64,000 nucleotides of DNA, from the NCBI RefSeq assembly GCF_022867805.1, contig NZ_JALIFO010000007.1, positions 1 through 64,000 of the forward strand, in the 5' to 3' direction. Both the position numbers and the translations under genes were made by a program. The DNA is from Cuneatibacter sp. NSJ-177 (lineage in GTDB: Bacteria > Bacillota > Clostridia > Lachnospirales > Lachnospiraceae). Shown one piece after another: positions 16,004 to 26,519 of this stretch (positions within the stretch are counted from its first letter, which is position 1; every line of letters starts with the position of its first letter). Under the pieces are notes generated by a model. It was given only the letters and a program-made list of their open reading frames with translations, was not told the DNA's origin and did not search any database.

Positions 16004-16219
16004 ATGGCATTTTTCAACAGTGCAGTTGGTGTTTTGCAGACTCTCGTAGTGGCCCTGGGCGCAGGTCTTGGTATCTGGGGCGTTATCAACCTTCTGGAAG
16101 GTTATGGCCAGGACAACCCTGCTTCCAAAAGCCAGGGTATGAAACAGTTGATGGCTGGCGGCGGTGTCGCCCTCATCGGCATCACCCTTGTACCTCTGCT
16201 CTCCGGCCTGTTCGGTTGA
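16004..16219 (+). CDS. Maff2 family small membrane protein (pilin/VirB2-like position)
   Basis: A 71-residue, two-helix membrane protein (helices about 9-30 and 50-69) with GLGIWGVINLLEGYGQDNP, typical of the Maff2 family in Tn1549-like elements. TTAGGAGG lies upstream of ATG. By position between VirD4 and TrbL/VirB6, and by size and topology, it probably plays the VirB2/TrbC-like role of a small channel subunit; that role is inference. Confidence 0.85.
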   Translation: MAFFNSAVGVLQTLVVALGAGLGIWGVINLLEGYGQDNPASKSQGMKQLMAGGGVALIGITLVPLLSGLFG

Positions 16220-16239
16220 TCGTCCGGCGGTGATCGCTT

Positions 16240-17109
16240 ATGGGCGGCATACTCGACAAACTCGATGAATGGCTCCGAGGGCTGCTCATCGAGGGGATCA
16301 CGGGAAACCTGTCGGGCATGTTCGATACGGTCAATACCAAAGTAGGCGAGATCGCCGGTGAAGTGGGACAGACGCCGCTGGCATGGAACAGCGGCGTCTT
16401 TTCTATGATCCGAAACCTCTCTGAAACGGTGATCGTTCCAATCGCCGGGGTTATCCTGACATTCGTAATGTGTTATGAGCTGATCCAGCTTGTGACAGAG
16501 AAAAATAACCTGCACGATGTAGACACCTGGATGTTCTTCAAGTGGATTTTCAAAACATTCTGTGCCGTTCTCATTGTGACGAACACATGGAATATCGTCA
16601 TGGGTATCTTCGATGTCGGGCAAAGCGTTGTGAACAGCAGCGCAGGCGTCATCATCGGGAATACCTCCATTGATATCAGCAGCGTCATCACGGATATGGA
16701 GGCGCAGCTTGAAGCTCTGGGCACAGGAGAACTGTTCGGACTGTGGTTCCAGTCCCTTTTCGTAGGGCTTACCATGAACGCCCTTTCCATCTGTATCATG
16801 CTTGTTATCTACGGTCGCATGATCGAGGTGTATTTGACCACTTCCGTTGGACCGATCCCACTTGCCACCATGACGAACCGGGATTGGAGCCATACGGGGC
16901 AGAACTACTTGAAATCCCTGTTTGCATTGGCGTTCCAGGCATTTCTTATCATGGTGTGCGTGGGAATCTACTCTGTTTTGGTACAGAGTATCGCCACGGA
17001 CGGAAATATCTCAGGCGCGATATGGGCCTGCATGGGCTACACGGTCCTGCTGTGCTTCGCCCTGTTCAAGACCGGCAGCCTCTCTAAGAGCCTGTTCGGA
17101 GCGCATTAA
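16240..17109 (+). CDS. TrbL/VirB6-type conjugation channel membrane protein
   Basis: A 289-residue polytopic membrane protein with about six predicted helices (near 65-85, 105-125, 175-195, 200-215, 225-250, 255-275). The segments VIVPIAGVILTFVMCYELIQLV and SVGPIPLATMTN are characteristic of the VirB6/TrbL homologs of clostridial ICEs. It forms part of the mating pore in the cytoplasmic membrane. It lies 20 bp after Maff2 and 14 bp before PrgI in the same operon. Confidence 0.88.
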   Translation: MGGILDKLDEWLRGLLIEGITGNLSGMFDTVNTKVGEIAGEVGQTPLAWNSGVFSMIRNLSETVIVPIAGVILTFVMCYELIQLVTEKNNLHDVDTWMFFKWIFKTFCAVLIVTNTWNIVMGIFDVGQSVVNSSAGVIIGNTSIDISSVITDMEAQLEALGTGELFGLWFQSLFVGLTMNALSICIMLVIYGRMIEVYLTTSVGPIPLATMTNRDWSHTGQNYLKSLFALAFQAFLIMVCVGIYSVLVQSIATDGNISGAIWACMGYTVLLCFALFKTGSLSKSLFGAH

Positions 17110-17123
17110 GGAGGCTTGATAAA

Positions 17124-17558
17124 TTGGCGTATGTAACCATTCCAAAGGATTTGACGAAAGTAAAATCCAAAGTGCTGTTTGGGCTTACCAAACGGCAGCT
17201 TATATGTTTCGGAGCGGCGGCACTCATCGGAGTACCGCTTTTCTTTTTGCTCAGACGCACGGCCAGCAACAGCGCCGCCGCGTTCTGCATGATTATCGTC
17301 ATGCTCCCGTTCTTTCTGCTTGCCATGTATGAGCGGCACGGCCAACCCCTGGAAGTGGTGGCCGGACAGGTCATCCGCTGTATGTTCCTGCGGACGAAAG
17401 AACGGCCTTACCAGACAAACAATTTCTACGCAGCCCTGGAGCGGCAGGCCCAGGCGGAAAAGGAGGTGAAAGCCATTGTTCAGAAAGCGAAAGCCAGAGC
17501 CGCAGGCACGGCAGGCGGCAAAACCCACGGTAAAGCTAACCGCCGCGGAAAAGCGTGA
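17124..17558 (+). CDS. prgI: PrgI family conjugation protein
   Basis: A 144-residue protein with the PrgI pattern: IPKDLTKVKSKVLFGLTKRQLICFG followed by two membrane helices (about 29-45 and 52-68) and a basic C-terminus. PrgI-type proteins are the VirB3 equivalents of Gram-positive channels and act with VirB4. It starts at TTG 17124; AAGGAGG precedes it by nine bases and no ATG fits. It overlaps the VirB4 gene by 83 bp. Confidence 0.87.
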   Translation: MAYVTIPKDLTKVKSKVLFGLTKRQLICFGAAALIGVPLFFLLRRTASNSAAAFCMIIVMLPFFLLAMYERHGQPLEVVAGQVIRCMFLRTKERPYQTNNFYAALERQAQAEKEVKAIVQKAKARAAGTAGGKTHGKANRRGKA

Positions 17559-19905
17559 GATCAGCCGTATCCTGGAAACCGCCAGAGGCGACGGCAGGGT
17601 ACATTCCGCACAGGATACCTTACCGTTCCGCCAGATGTATCCGGACGGTCTGTGCAAGCTGGACGACCACACCTGGTCGAAGTGTATCGAGTTCGAGGAT
17701 GTGAATTATCAGCTTGCAAAGCCTGACGACCAGACGGCGATTTTTGAAGCTCTCTGCGATATGTATAACGCCCATGACGCTTCTATCGGGATGCAGCTTT
17801 CCCTTGTGAGCCGCCGCATGAACCGGGAGGATTTTGTAAAGCGTATCGAGATCGCGGCGCAGGGAGATCATTTCGACCATATCCGTGAGCTTTACACACA
17901 AATGCTCCGCAAGCAGCTTGAACGGGGCAACAACGGTCTTATCAAAACAAAGTACCTGACACTCACCATCGAGGCACGGGACAGCAAAACCGCACGGGCA
18001 CGATTTTCTCGGATCGTCATGGATGCCCTCAACCATTTCAAGGTCATGGGTGCTCTGGCAAAAGAGCTTGGCGGCAAGGAGTGGCTGGAAATGCTCCACG
18101 GCATCCTGCACCCGGATGGGGAACGGTTTGCCTTTGAATGGAGCTGGCTTGCCCCTTCCGGCCTGTCGGTTCAGGATTTTATCGCACCATCTTCCTTCCG
18201 CTTCGGTGAAGCACGGAAGTTCACGATGGCGGATAAATTCTGTGCCGTGTCCTTTCTGCAGATCAGCGCACCGGAAATGGATGACCGTATGCTTACCGAG
18301 CTGCTGGATACGGACAGCAGGCTGCTTGTCAGCCTCCATATCCACAGTATGGATCAGAACGAGGCGATCAAAACGGTCAAGCGGAAGATCACCGACATTG
18401 ACAGTATGAAGATCGATGCACAGAAAAAGGCAGTGCGGGAAGGTTTCGATATGGATATCATCCCCACCGATCTTGCCACCTACGCAGGCGAGGCAAAGAA
18501 CATCCTCCGTGACCTGCAAAGCAGAAATGAGCGAATGTTCCTAATGACCTTCCTGGTGGTGAACTTTGCAGACAGCAGGCAAAAGCTGGAGAATGACCTT
18601 CTCCGTGCGGCAAGCGTGGCACAGAAATATAACTGCTCCCTGGTGCGGCTGGACTTCCAGCAAGAGGACGGCTTCGTGTCGGCTCTGCCCCTGGGTGTCA
18701 ACCGCATTAAGATACAGCGCGGGCTTACCACTTCGGCGGTGGCGGTGTTCGTTCCCTTCACCACACAGGAGATTTTCCACGGTGGCGAAGCTCTCTACTA
18801 CGGGCTCAATGCCACTTCCGGCAACATGATCCTTGCCGACCGCAAAAAGCTGAAAACACCCAACGGCATGATCTTAGGTACGCCCGGCAGCGGCAAGAGC
18901 TTTTCCGCAAAGCGTTCCATCGTTGGGGTATTCCTGAACACAAAGGACGATATCCTGATCTGCGATCCGGAGGCGGAATACTTTCCGCTGGTGAATCGTC
19001 TGGAAGGACAGGTCATCAAAATCTCTCCAACCAGTACGCAGTATGTGAACCCTATGGATATCAATCTCAATTACAGCGAAGATGATAACCCGCTGGCGTT
19101 GAAATCTGACTTTATCCTGTCGTTCTGTGAACTGGCGGCAGGCGGCCGGAACGGTCTGGAGCCGGTGGAAAAGACGGTCATTGACCGTGCCGTGCGGATC
19201 GTGTACCGCCCCTATATCGCAGACCCACGCCCGGAGAATATGCCGCTGCTGGAAGATTTGTATGACGAGATCAAACGGCAGCCGGAGCCGGAGGCACAGC
19301 GGATTGCGGCGGCACTGGAACTGTATGTGCATGGCAGCCTGAATGTTTTTAACCACCGTACCAACGTGGATATCAACAACCGCATTGTCTGCTTCGATAT
19401 CAAGGAGCTGGGAAAGCAGCTCAAAAGCCTGGGTATGCTGGTGATCCAGGACCAGGTATGGAACCGTGTTTCCCAGAACCGGGATCAGGGCAAATCTACC
19501 TGGTATTTCGTGGACGAGTTCCACCTTCTGCTGCGCGGCGAGGTTGGTTCCTGGAGCGTGGAGATTTGGAAACGCTTTCGTAAATGGGGCGGTATTCCCA
19601 CGGGGATCACGCAGAACATCAAGGACTTGCTTTCCTCCCCGGAAATCGAGAATATCTTTGAAAACAGCGATTTTGTGTACCTTCTGAACCAGGCCAGCGG
19701 AGACAGGAAAATCCTCTGCGAGCGCCTGAATATCTCCAACCAGCAGGCGGCGCATATCAGCAACGCAGGCCCCGGCGAGGGGCTGATCTTCTTCGGTAAT
19801 GTGATCCTTCCTTTTGTGGATGACTTCCCGAAGGACAATGAACTTTACAGCATTATGACGACAAAACTTGGTGAAACCGGGAAAGGAGAAAACGAACATG
19901 AATGA
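17476..19905 (+). CDS. VirB4/TrbE-type conjugation ATPase
   Basis: An 809-residue ATPase that powers the mating channel. Visible are the N-terminal VirB4 domain (MYNAHDASIGMQLSLVSRRM ... EARDSKTARARF), Walker A GTPGSGKS near residue 470, LICDPEAEYFPLV, and Walker B WYFVDEFHLLL near 680, followed by GIPTGITQNIKDLL. It starts at TTG 17476 with AGGAGGTG eight bases before, inside the PrgI frame. The stop overlaps the next small gene. Length is normal for the family. Confidence 0.93.
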   Translation: MFRKRKPEPQARQAAKPTVKLTAAEKREISRILETARGDGRVHSAQDTLPFRQMYPDGLCKLDDHTWSKCIEFEDVNYQLAKPDDQTAIFEALCDMYNAHDASIGMQLSLVSRRMNREDFVKRIEIAAQGDHFDHIRELYTQMLRKQLERGNNGLIKTKYLTLTIEARDSKTARARFSRIVMDALNHFKVMGALAKELGGKEWLEMLHGILHPDGERFAFEWSWLAPSGLSVQDFIAPSSFRFGEARKFTMADKFCAVSFLQISAPEMDDRMLTELLDTDSRLLVSLHIHSMDQNEAIKTVKRKITDIDSMKIDAQKKAVREGFDMDIIPTDLATYAGEAKNILRDLQSRNERMFLMTFLVVNFADSRQKLENDLLRAASVAQKYNCSLVRLDFQQEDGFVSALPLGVNRIKIQRGLTTSAVAVFVPFTTQEIFHGGEALYYGLNATSGNMILADRKKLKTPNGMILGTPGSGKSFSAKRSIVGVFLNTKDDILICDPEAEYFPLVNRLEGQVIKISPTSTQYVNPMDINLNYSEDDNPLALKSDFILSFCELAAGGRNGLEPVEKTVIDRAVRIVYRPYIADPRPENMPLLEDLYDEIKRQPEPEAQRIAAALELYVHGSLNVFNHRTNVDINNRIVCFDIKELGKQLKSLGMLVIQDQVWNRVSQNRDQGKSTWYFVDEFHLLLRGEVGSWSVEIWKRFRKWGGIPTGITQNIKDLLSSPEIENIFENSDFVYLLNQASGDRKILCERLNISNQQAAHISNAGPGEGLIFFGNVILPFVDDFPKDNELYSIMTTKLGETGKGENEHE

Positions 19906-20071
19906 TCCCCGCTATTTGCATACAGAAGAAAAACAGGAGGGCGAAACCTTCTTTGATGTGATGAACCGGCTGATTGCCAGAAGCAAGGCGGTCACGGCGG
20001 ATATGGAGGCGGTCCTTGCGGAGCTGGAAAGTGAGATCGAACCGTTCCGTGCGCCGAAGGACCATGAATAA
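19898..20071 (+). CDS. Small acidic ICE protein, unknown function
   Basis: A 57-residue protein (MNDPRYLHTEEKQEGETFF, then a helix with DVMNRLIARSKAVTADMEAVLAELE). AAAGGAG lies upstream of ATG 19898. It overlaps the VirB4 end by 8 bp and the methyltransferase start by 8 bp, which argues for coupled translation of a real gene. Family not recognised. Confidence 0.7.
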   Translation: MNDPRYLHTEEKQEGETFFDVMNRLIARSKAVTADMEAVLAELESEIEPFRAPKDHE

Positions 20072-21086
20072 ACTGAACCATGTGAGCCTGTTTTCCGGCA
20101 TTGGCGGTCTGGACCTGGCGGCGGAGGCTGCCGGGTTTGAAACCGTCTGCCAGTGTGAGTGGGCGGATTTTCCGCACTCCGTCCTCTCCGCACGATGGCC
20201 GGATGTTCCCAGGTTCCGGGATATTACTACTTTTACGAAGGAGGCGTTTTTTGAAAAAACAGGACTTGAAACAGTTACCGTTATCTCAGGCGGCTTTCCC
20301 TGTCAGCCCTTCTCCACCGCCGGAAAACGGAAGGGCTTTGCGGATGAACGCTACCTGTGGCCGGAAATGTGCCGCGTTATTACCGAGCTGCGGCCCCGTT
20401 GGGTGCTTGGGGAAAATGTTGCTGGCTTCATCAATATGGGGCTCGACAAAACGATCTTTGACCTGGCAAAAGCGGGATACGCTGTTCTCCCATTCGTATT
20501 TCCGGCTTGCGGCGTCGGCGCATGGCATGAGCGCCAGCGAACTTTTATCGTCGCGGCTGATGTTTCCCACACCCCTTGCCTCCGACAACAACACCGCCAG
20601 GGACGCGGCAAGCCTGGATGTGTTCCTGTCGGACAATGGGATATTCCGCAAGAGGAACCGAAACGGGGCGATTTGGAGCCTGAGCCTGTCGGCGGCGGTA
20701 TTCTATCTGACCCCGGTGGCGTCGGACGGTTTCCGTTCGACCTTGAAGCCATCAGCCTTCGATCCGGCGAAGAAGGACGGGAACCTGTCGGCGCAGATCA
20801 TCTCCCAGGAGCGGCCGGTGTCCGAAACAGCGGCACTGAACCCGGATTGGGTGGAATGGCTCATGGGCTTCCCGAAAGGATGGACGGACGTATCCTCTGG
20901 ACCGCCGAACCGGAAGGAATCCCCCGCATGACCGAGCGCATGGATGACAGGGCACTGCGGCTGAAAACATTGGGAAATGCGGTCTGCCCGCCCCAGGCAT
21001 ATCCCATTTTCCGCTATATCGCCATGATCGAGAATGGCACCTGCGGTGACTTCTGCCCCTATGGAAAGGAAGGTGACTGCCTATGA
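20064..21086 (+). CDS. DNA (cytosine-5) methyltransferase of the ICE
   Basis: A 340-residue C5-methyltransferase. Motif I SLFSGIGGLDLAAEAAGF (about 8-25), motif IV with the catalytic Cys in GGFPCQPFSTAGKRKGFADER, motif VI GENVAG, motif VIII ERQRTFIVAAD and motif X LKTLGNAVCPPQAYPIF are all present in order. It likely protects element DNA from restriction in new hosts. The region between motifs VIII and X (target recognition) also reads as methyltransferase-like in the +1 frame (see findings). It overlaps the preceding small gene and the next gene (ATGA). Confidence 0.9.
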   Translation: MNKLNHVSLFSGIGGLDLAAEAAGFETVCQCEWADFPHSVLSARWPDVPRFRDITTFTKEAFFEKTGLETVTVISGGFPCQPFSTAGKRKGFADERYLWPEMCRVITELRPRWVLGENVAGFINMGLDKTIFDLAKAGYAVLPFVFPACGVGAWHERQRTFIVAADVSHTPCLRQQHRQGRGKPGCVPVGQWDIPQEEPKRGDLEPEPVGGGILSDPGGVGRFPFDLEAISLRSGEEGREPVGADHLPGAAGVRNSGTEPGLGGMAHGLPERMDGRILWTAEPEGIPRMTERMDDRALRLKTLGNAVCPPQAYPIFRYIAMIENGTCGDFCPYGKEGDCL

Positions 21087-23062
21087 GGGAACTGAAAGCG
21101 ACCGATAAGATCACGCAGAAAATGACCCGTGACGGTGCGGTATCGGAAAACCTTGCCACGGGCGAGGTGGAACATATCAGCAGCCGGGAGCCGGAAACGG
21201 AGCTGTCCGCTTCTTCGGAAGAATCCGCTGGTGCTGCGGCTGACCTTGCCCTGCGTGCGGCGGAACACCATGAAAAGAAACGCGCACGAAAGGCGGAAAA
21301 GGCTGATACCCAGGCGGTGCGGGATGGTTCTGCCGCAAGGCAGCGCCCGTCCTCCCGCCTGCAATTTATCGAGGAAGAACGTGCCGATCCCGCACTTGGA
21401 AAGTACATCGACCGTTCCGACCGTGCGGCGGACAGGCTGGACGCGGCAAAGGCCGCTATCCCCACAAAGAAAGTTCTCCGTACCGAGCATGTTTTTGACG
21501 AAGCAGCCGGAAAAGGCAAGATGCAGCTTCACTTTGAAGAAGTGGAGAAACGCCCCAATGGACGCCTGCGGCACAATCCGCTTTCCCGGCCGGTCCATGA
21601 GATCGTCCATGCCGCCCATGCGAAGGTGCATGAGGTGGAACAGGAAAATGTGGGTGTTGAGGCTGGACACAAGGGCGAGGTGCTGACGGAACGCGGGCTT
21701 GCCTACGGAAAAGGCAAAGTCCGTGCCGCCGTTCACCATCACCGCACAAAGCTCTGGCGTGACGCGGCGAAGGCAGAGCAGGCTTCTTTTAAGGCAAACG
21801 CCGACTACCTTTACCAAAAGGCACTGCATGATGATCCTGCATTGGCGGCTTCTAACCCGGTATCCCGCTTTCTGCAGAAACAGCGGATCAAGCGGAACTA
21901 TGCAAAGGAACTGCGACAGACAGAGAAAACCGCAAAGAACACAGCGGCCACGGCGAAAAGTGCGGCGCAGAAAGCAAAGGACGCATTCAAGGAAACATTC
22001 CTCTACATCAAGCACCATAGCCGGGCGGTGCTGCTGGTGATTGGCATTGGCGCCTGTGTTGCCCTGCTGTTTGGCGGGGTATCTTCCTGTTCCATGATGG
22101 CGGGCTCCGGCATAGGTAGCGTATTTACTTCCTCTTATCTCTCCGAGGACGCGGATATGCTGGCTGCAGAGGCGGCCTACTGCGAACTGGAGCAGGAACT
22201 TCAACACGAGCTGGATCACTATGAGGCTTTGCACTCTGGATATGATGAATACCGTTTTGACCTGGACGAGATCGAGCATGACCCTTATGTGCTGATCTCC
22301 ATTCTCACGGCGTTCCATGAAGGGGTGTTTACCATCGATGAGGTTCAGGAGGAACTGCAAATGCTCTTTGAAAAGCAGTACATCCTGACGCAGACCGTGG
22401 AAGTGGAGGTACGCTATCGGACGGAGACACGGACAGACAGCGAAGGAAATGACTATGACGTGGAAGTACCGTACAACTACTATATCTGCAAGGTGAAGCT
22501 GGAAAACTTCGACCTTTCCCATGTGCCGGTCTACATCATGGACGAAGAAACACTTTCCCTGTATGCGGTCTATATGGCAACGCTGGGAAACCGGGAAGAT
22601 TTGTTCCCAGGCTCCGGCTATGTAGACAAGTACACCAAACCGCCCACCACCTATGATATTCCGCCTTCCGCACTGGAAGATGAAACCTTTGCAGCGCTCA
22701 TTACCGAGGCGGAGAAGTACATCGGCTATCCCTATGTCTGGGGCGGCAGCAATCCGAACACTTCTTTTGATTGCTCTGGCTTCGTGTCCTGGGTGCTGAC
22801 GCAAAGCGGCGTCTGCAATACGGGCAGGCTGGGAGCCCAGGGGCTCTACAATATTTCCACCCCGGTATCCTCTGCCAACGCAAGACCCGGCGACCTGATC
22901 TTTTTCGTCGGAACTTACGATACACCGGGCGTTTCCCATGTGGGTATCTATGTGGGCGGTGGAAAAATGCTGCACTGCGGCGACCCCATCCAGTATGCAG
23001 ATATTAACACAAGCTACTGGCAATCCCACTTTTACGCTTTCGGGCGACCGCCCTACAACTAA
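21083..23062 (+). CDS. CD1108-type mobile-element protein with NlpC/P60 peptidoglycan hydrolase domain
   Basis: A 659-residue protein. The N-terminal 310 residues are charged and largely helical (cytoplasmic). One membrane helix follows at about 313-335 (VLLVIGIGACVALLFGG), then an extracellular linker. The C-terminal NlpC/P60 domain has the catalytic Cys near 564 (YPYVWGG ... SFDCSGFV) and His near 617 (GVSHVGIYVGGG). It locally opens peptidoglycan for the mating channel, the VirB1 role. Start overlaps the methyltransferase stop (ATGA). Confidence 0.9.
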   Translation: MRELKATDKITQKMTRDGAVSENLATGEVEHISSREPETELSASSEESAGAAADLALRAAEHHEKKRARKAEKADTQAVRDGSAARQRPSSRLQFIEEERADPALGKYIDRSDRAADRLDAAKAAIPTKKVLRTEHVFDEAAGKGKMQLHFEEVEKRPNGRLRHNPLSRPVHEIVHAAHAKVHEVEQENVGVEAGHKGEVLTERGLAYGKGKVRAAVHHHRTKLWRDAAKAEQASFKANADYLYQKALHDDPALAASNPVSRFLQKQRIKRNYAKELRQTEKTAKNTAATAKSAAQKAKDAFKETFLYIKHHSRAVLLVIGIGACVALLFGGVSSCSMMAGSGIGSVFTSSYLSEDADMLAAEAAYCELEQELQHELDHYEALHSGYDEYRFDLDEIEHDPYVLISILTAFHEGVFTIDEVQEELQMLFEKQYILTQTVEVEVRYRTETRTDSEGNDYDVEVPYNYYICKVKLENFDLSHVPVYIMDEETLSLYAVYMATLGNREDLFPGSGYVDKYTKPPTTYDIPPSALEDETFAALITEAEKYIGYPYVWGGSNPNTSFDCSGFVSWVLTQSGVCNTGRLGAQGLYNISTPVSSANARPGDLIFFVGTYDTPGVSHVGIYVGGGKMLHCGDPIQYADINTSYWQSHFYAFGRPPYN

Positions 23063-23088
23063 AAAACGATATGGAGGTAATTTGATTT

Positions 23089-23361
23089 ATGGCAACGACA
23101 CAGAAGATTCGCAATGACATTGCGAAAACCAAAGAAAAGATTGCGGAGCAGCAGAAACGCCTTCGTGCGCTGGAGGCCCAGCTTGCGGAGGAAGAAAATC
23201 TGGAAATCGTCCGCATGGTGAAAGCCGTGAAGATGGACAACAAGGAACTGACCGCCTTCCTGAAAGCCTATGCCAGCGGTATGATCTCCCTGCCGGAAGG
23301 TATGCTGCAGGAGGGCAACACCGAGAATGAGGAAACGGAGGGATACGAGGATGAAGCATAA
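23089..23361 (+). CDS. DUF4315 family protein
   Basis: A 90-residue protein. A strong coiled coil ([19 protein letters not shown] then [20 protein letters not shown]) and the end [15 protein letters not shown] match the DUF4315 family, constant neighbours of the NlpC/P60 and DUF4366 genes in Tn1549-like elements. TATGGAGG is upstream. It overlaps the DUF4366 start by 11 bp. Function unknown. Confidence 0.83.
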   Translation: MATTQKIRNDIAKTKEKIAEQQKRLRALEAQLAEEENLEIVRMVKAVKMDNKELTAFLKAYASGMISLPEGMLQEGNTENEETEGYEDEA

Positions 23362-24427
23362 CTTTATGACAAAAATGGTATCGGCTCTTTTGGCGGTGGT
23401 GCTCAGCACTGCCGCTTTTTCTATCACCGCCTTTGCCAGCGGCGGCGAGGAAAGCACGGAGTCCGTGGCTGAACAGGAAACGGCTGGGGATGTCTCTGAT
23501 CTGCTTTCCGCTTTGGCAGGCAGCCAGGTCACGGTATCCGTCACCGAGGACGGTATCCAGTTCAGTTCCGGCGAAAATGACTCCGGGCAGACCGGCACCG
23601 TCACCACGGGCGGCGGCAATCTAAATGTCCGCACTGGCGCCGGAATGGATTATACCGCCTTCACCCAGCTTCCTAACGGAACGACCGTGAAGGTGATCGG
23701 CACGGACGGCGACTGGCTGAAGGTCATCCTGCCGGAAAAGGTCGGCTATGTCTATTCCGGCTACATGACGGTAAGTGACGGCGAGGCTGGTCCCGGAGAA
23801 GGTTCTTTCTCTCTGGATGCGGAAACACTGGAAAATCTGCTGGGGATGCTGGGCGGTGGTTTGAATGACGGTGCCGCCCTGACGCCGGACGGGAACCTTT
23901 CGCTGATTGACGATATCGGCAGTCCGACCGCCAGCGGCAAGCAGTTTATTACAGTGGAAACGAAGAACGGCAATGTGTTCTATCTCATTATCGACCGTGA
24001 CGACGAGGGCGAGGAAACCGTGCATTTTCTGAATCAGGTGGATGAAGCCGACCTCATGGCACTCACGGAGGATGGAGAAAAGGCGGAAACACCTATTGTC
24101 TGCACCTGTACGGAAAAGTGCCAGGCCGGAGCGGTCAACACTGCTTGCCCGGTCTGCGTAAAAAACCTTAGTGAATGTGTTGGCACAGAACAGAAAGCTG
24201 CGGAGCCCACCGAACCGCAGAATCCGGAACCCGAAAAGAAAAGCAATACCGGGGCGATCCTGGCGGTGCTGCTGATCCTTGCAGCCGGAGGCGGTACGGC
24301 GGTCTATTTCCTGGTGCTGAAACCGAAGCAGGGAAAGAAAGTTCCCGCTGATCTGGATGATTTCGACCTGGAAGATGAAGAAGAATATCTGACCGAGGAC
24401 AAGGAAACGGAGGAAAATAATGAGTAA
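23351..24427 (+). CDS. DUF4366 cell-surface protein with SH3 domain
   Basis: A 358-residue exported protein. The signal peptide covers about residues 1-30 (ends ITAFAS). A bacterial SH3 domain follows around 85-140 ([15 protein letters not shown]...[11 protein letters not shown]...DWLKV), then the DUF4366 region with paired cysteines ([14 protein letters not shown]). A single C-terminal membrane helix ([22 protein letters not shown]) leads to an acidic tail inside. It probably sits at the wall and takes part in mating-channel assembly or contact. The start at 23351 (ATGAAGCAT) begins a clean signal peptide; a longer frame begins at 23327. Confidence 0.85.
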   Translation: MKHNFMTKMVSALLAVVLSTAAFSITAFASGGEESTESVAEQETAGDVSDLLSALAGSQVTVSVTEDGIQFSSGENDSGQTGTVTTGGGNLNVRTGAGMDYTAFTQLPNGTTVKVIGTDGDWLKVILPEKVGYVYSGYMTVSDGEAGPGEGSFSLDAETLENLLGMLGGGLNDGAALTPDGNLSLIDDIGSPTASGKQFITVETKNGNVFYLIIDRDDEGEETVHFLNQVDEADLMALTEDGEKAETPIVCTCTEKCQAGAVNTACPVCVKNLSECVGTEQKAAEPTEPQNPEPEKKSNTGAILAVLLILAAGGGTAVYFLVLKPKQGKKVPADLDDFDLEDEEEYLTEDKETEENNE

Positions 24428-26519
24428 ACTGATTATCGCAGAAAAACCGAGTGTGGCAAAATCTATCGCATCGGCCCTGGGTGCTTCATCCAGGGCCGAC
24501 GGCTTTTATGAGGGCAATGGCCTTCTTGTATCCTGGTGCGTGGGGCACTTGGTATCCCCGATGGATGCGGGCGGCTATGACGAGCGTTTCAAGAAATGGC
24601 GTTATGACGATCTTCCCATTCTGCCGGAGCCGTTCCGCTATGTGCTGGCACCGGGCAAGGAGGATGCTTTTGAAAATCTCCGTGCCCTGATGAACCGCCC
24701 CGATGTGGATACCATTGTCAATGCCTGTGACGCCGGGCGTGAAGGTGAGCTGATCTTCCGACTGGTGTATGAAATGACCGGATGCCGCAAGCCGGTCCTT
24801 CGCCTCTGGATTTCCTCGATGGAGGACAGCGCTATCCGAGAGGGCTTTTCTGACCTGCGCCCCGGCGCCGATTATGAAGCCCTGTATCAATCCGCCCTCT
24901 GCCGCCAGAAAGCGGATTGGCTGGTGGGGATCAACGCCACGCGCCTTTTCTCCGTTTTCTATCACCGCACCCTGAATGTGGGCCGTGTTCAGACCCCCAC
25001 ACTGGCAATGCTGGCGGAGCGTGACGCGAAGATCACGCTGTTCCACAAAGAAAAATATCATCTGCTGCGCCTGACGCTGGATGGAGCCGAAGCAGTGTCG
25101 GAGAAATTCACTGATCCGGCGAAGGCGGAACAGGCAGCGGCCATGTGCAAGGGTGCGGCCGTCACCTGTACTTCCGTCACGAAGGAGCAGAAGAAGGAAC
25201 AGCCGCCGAAGCTCTATGATCTTACCACCTTGCAGCGGGAGGCGAACCGCCTGTTCGGATACACGGCGAAGCAGACCCTTGACTACGCCCAGAGCCTCTA
25301 CGAAAAGAAGCTGCTGACCTATCCCCGCACGGACAGCCGGTATCTGACCTCCGACATGACGGAAACAGCCTCCTGCGTCATCCATCTGGCGGCGAAGGTG
25401 CCGCCCTTTGACGGGATCAGCAACTTCTTCCCGCTGGTGGAGGCCATGAGCTCCGACAAGGATGTATCTGACCACCATGCTATCATCCCGACTATGGAGA
25501 TTGAAAAAGCGGATATCAAGGCTCTGCCTCTGGGTGAGCGCAATTTGTTCCTCCTTGTCTGCTGCAAGCTGCTGTGTGCGTCGGCGGAGCCGTATGTGTA
25601 TGAGGCAGTCACGGCAACTTTCGACTGCGGCGGCCATTCCTTTACCGCAAAGGGTAAGCGCATCCTCTCCGAAGGCTGGCGGGAGATCGACCGCATTTTC
25701 CGTGCCTCCCTGAAAGAAAGACCTGCGGACGGGGACGGCGGCACGCTCCCGGACTTCACCGAAGGGCAGACTTTTGACGGCGCGGAGGTTTCCGTCACCG
25801 AGCATTTCACCCAGCCGCCGAAGCCTTACACCGAAGATACCCTCCTGTCCGCTATGGAGAACGCAGGCAAGGATGATATTCCCGATGAGGCGGAGCGAAA
25901 AGGTCTTGGCACGCCTGCGACCAGGGCGGCCATCATCGAGAAGCTGGTGGCAGCCGGATTTGTGGAACGCAAGGGCAAGAGCCTGATCCCCACAAAAGCC
26001 GGTATCAACCTTGTCACGGTTCTGCCGGAGCCGCTGACCTCTCCCATGCTGACAGCGAAATGGGAACAGAAATTGACGGAGATCGCAAAGGGCGGCACTG
26101 ACCCGGATACCTTTATGGACGGTATCCGCACGATGGTTCAAGAGATCGTGTCCACCTATTCCTGCATTTCCGAGGACGGCAAAAAGCTGTTTGCCCCGGA
26201 GAAGGAAGTGATCGGTACCTGCCCCCGCTGCGGCCAGCCGATCTATGAAGGTAAAAAGAATTTTGCGTGTTCGGATCGGTCCTGCGGTTTTGTCCTCTGG
26301 AAAAATGACCGCTTCTGGATGAGCCGCAAGAAGGAGCTGACAAAGAAGATGGCAACGGACCTTCTGAAAAAGGGTCGCACCAATGTCAAGGGAATGTGGT
26401 CTGAAAAGAAACAGGCCACTTATGACGCTGCGGTGATCCTGAATGACACGGGCGGCAAGTACATCAATTTTAAGCTGGAATTTCCGAAAAGAAAGGTTGG
26501 TGCTGATGGCAGAAAATAA
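24420..26519 (+). CDS. topB: DNA topoisomerase III (type IA)
   Basis: A 699-residue type IA topoisomerase. The TOPRIM domain starts at once ([14 protein letters not shown]) and includes [14 protein letters not shown]. The catalytic tyrosine lies in [11 protein letters not shown] near residue 300. A C-terminal zinc-ribbon-like segment has CPRCGQPI and CSDRSCGF. TopB is a standard passenger of Tn1549-like elements and probably resolves transferred or replicated circles. It overlaps DUF4366 by 8 bp and the next gene by 14 bp. Confidence 0.95.
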   Translation: MSKLIIAEKPSVAKSIASALGASSRADGFYEGNGLLVSWCVGHLVSPMDAGGYDERFKKWRYDDLPILPEPFRYVLAPGKEDAFENLRALMNRPDVDTIVNACDAGREGELIFRLVYEMTGCRKPVLRLWISSMEDSAIREGFSDLRPGADYEALYQSALCRQKADWLVGINATRLFSVFYHRTLNVGRVQTPTLAMLAERDAKITLFHKEKYHLLRLTLDGAEAVSEKFTDPAKAEQAAAMCKGAAVTCTSVTKEQKKEQPPKLYDLTTLQREANRLFGYTAKQTLDYAQSLYEKKLLTYPRTDSRYLTSDMTETASCVIHLAAKVPPFDGISNFFPLVEAMSSDKDVSDHHAIIPTMEIEKADIKALPLGERNLFLLVCCKLLCASAEPYVYEAVTATFDCGGHSFTAKGKRILSEGWREIDRIFRASLKERPADGDGGTLPDFTEGQTFDGAEVSVTEHFTQPPKPYTEDTLLSAMENAGKDDIPDEAERKGLGTPATRAAIIEKLVAAGFVERKGKSLIPTKAGINLVTVLPEPLTSPMLTAKWEQKLTEIAKGGTDPDTFMDGIRTMVQEIVSTYSCISEDGKKLFAPEKEVIGTCPRCGQPIYEGKKNFACSDRSCGFVLWKNDRFWMSRKKELTKKMATDLLKKGRTNVKGMWSEKKQATYDAAVILNDTGGKYINFKLEFPKRKVGADGRK

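Noticed and set aside
20064-21086. Methyltransferase as a frameshifted pseudogene, because the +1 frame looks like a methyltransferase end.
   Set aside because: The main frame is continuous and contains motifs I, IV, VI, VIII and X in order, so the gene is best taken as intact; the second frame is reported as an observation.
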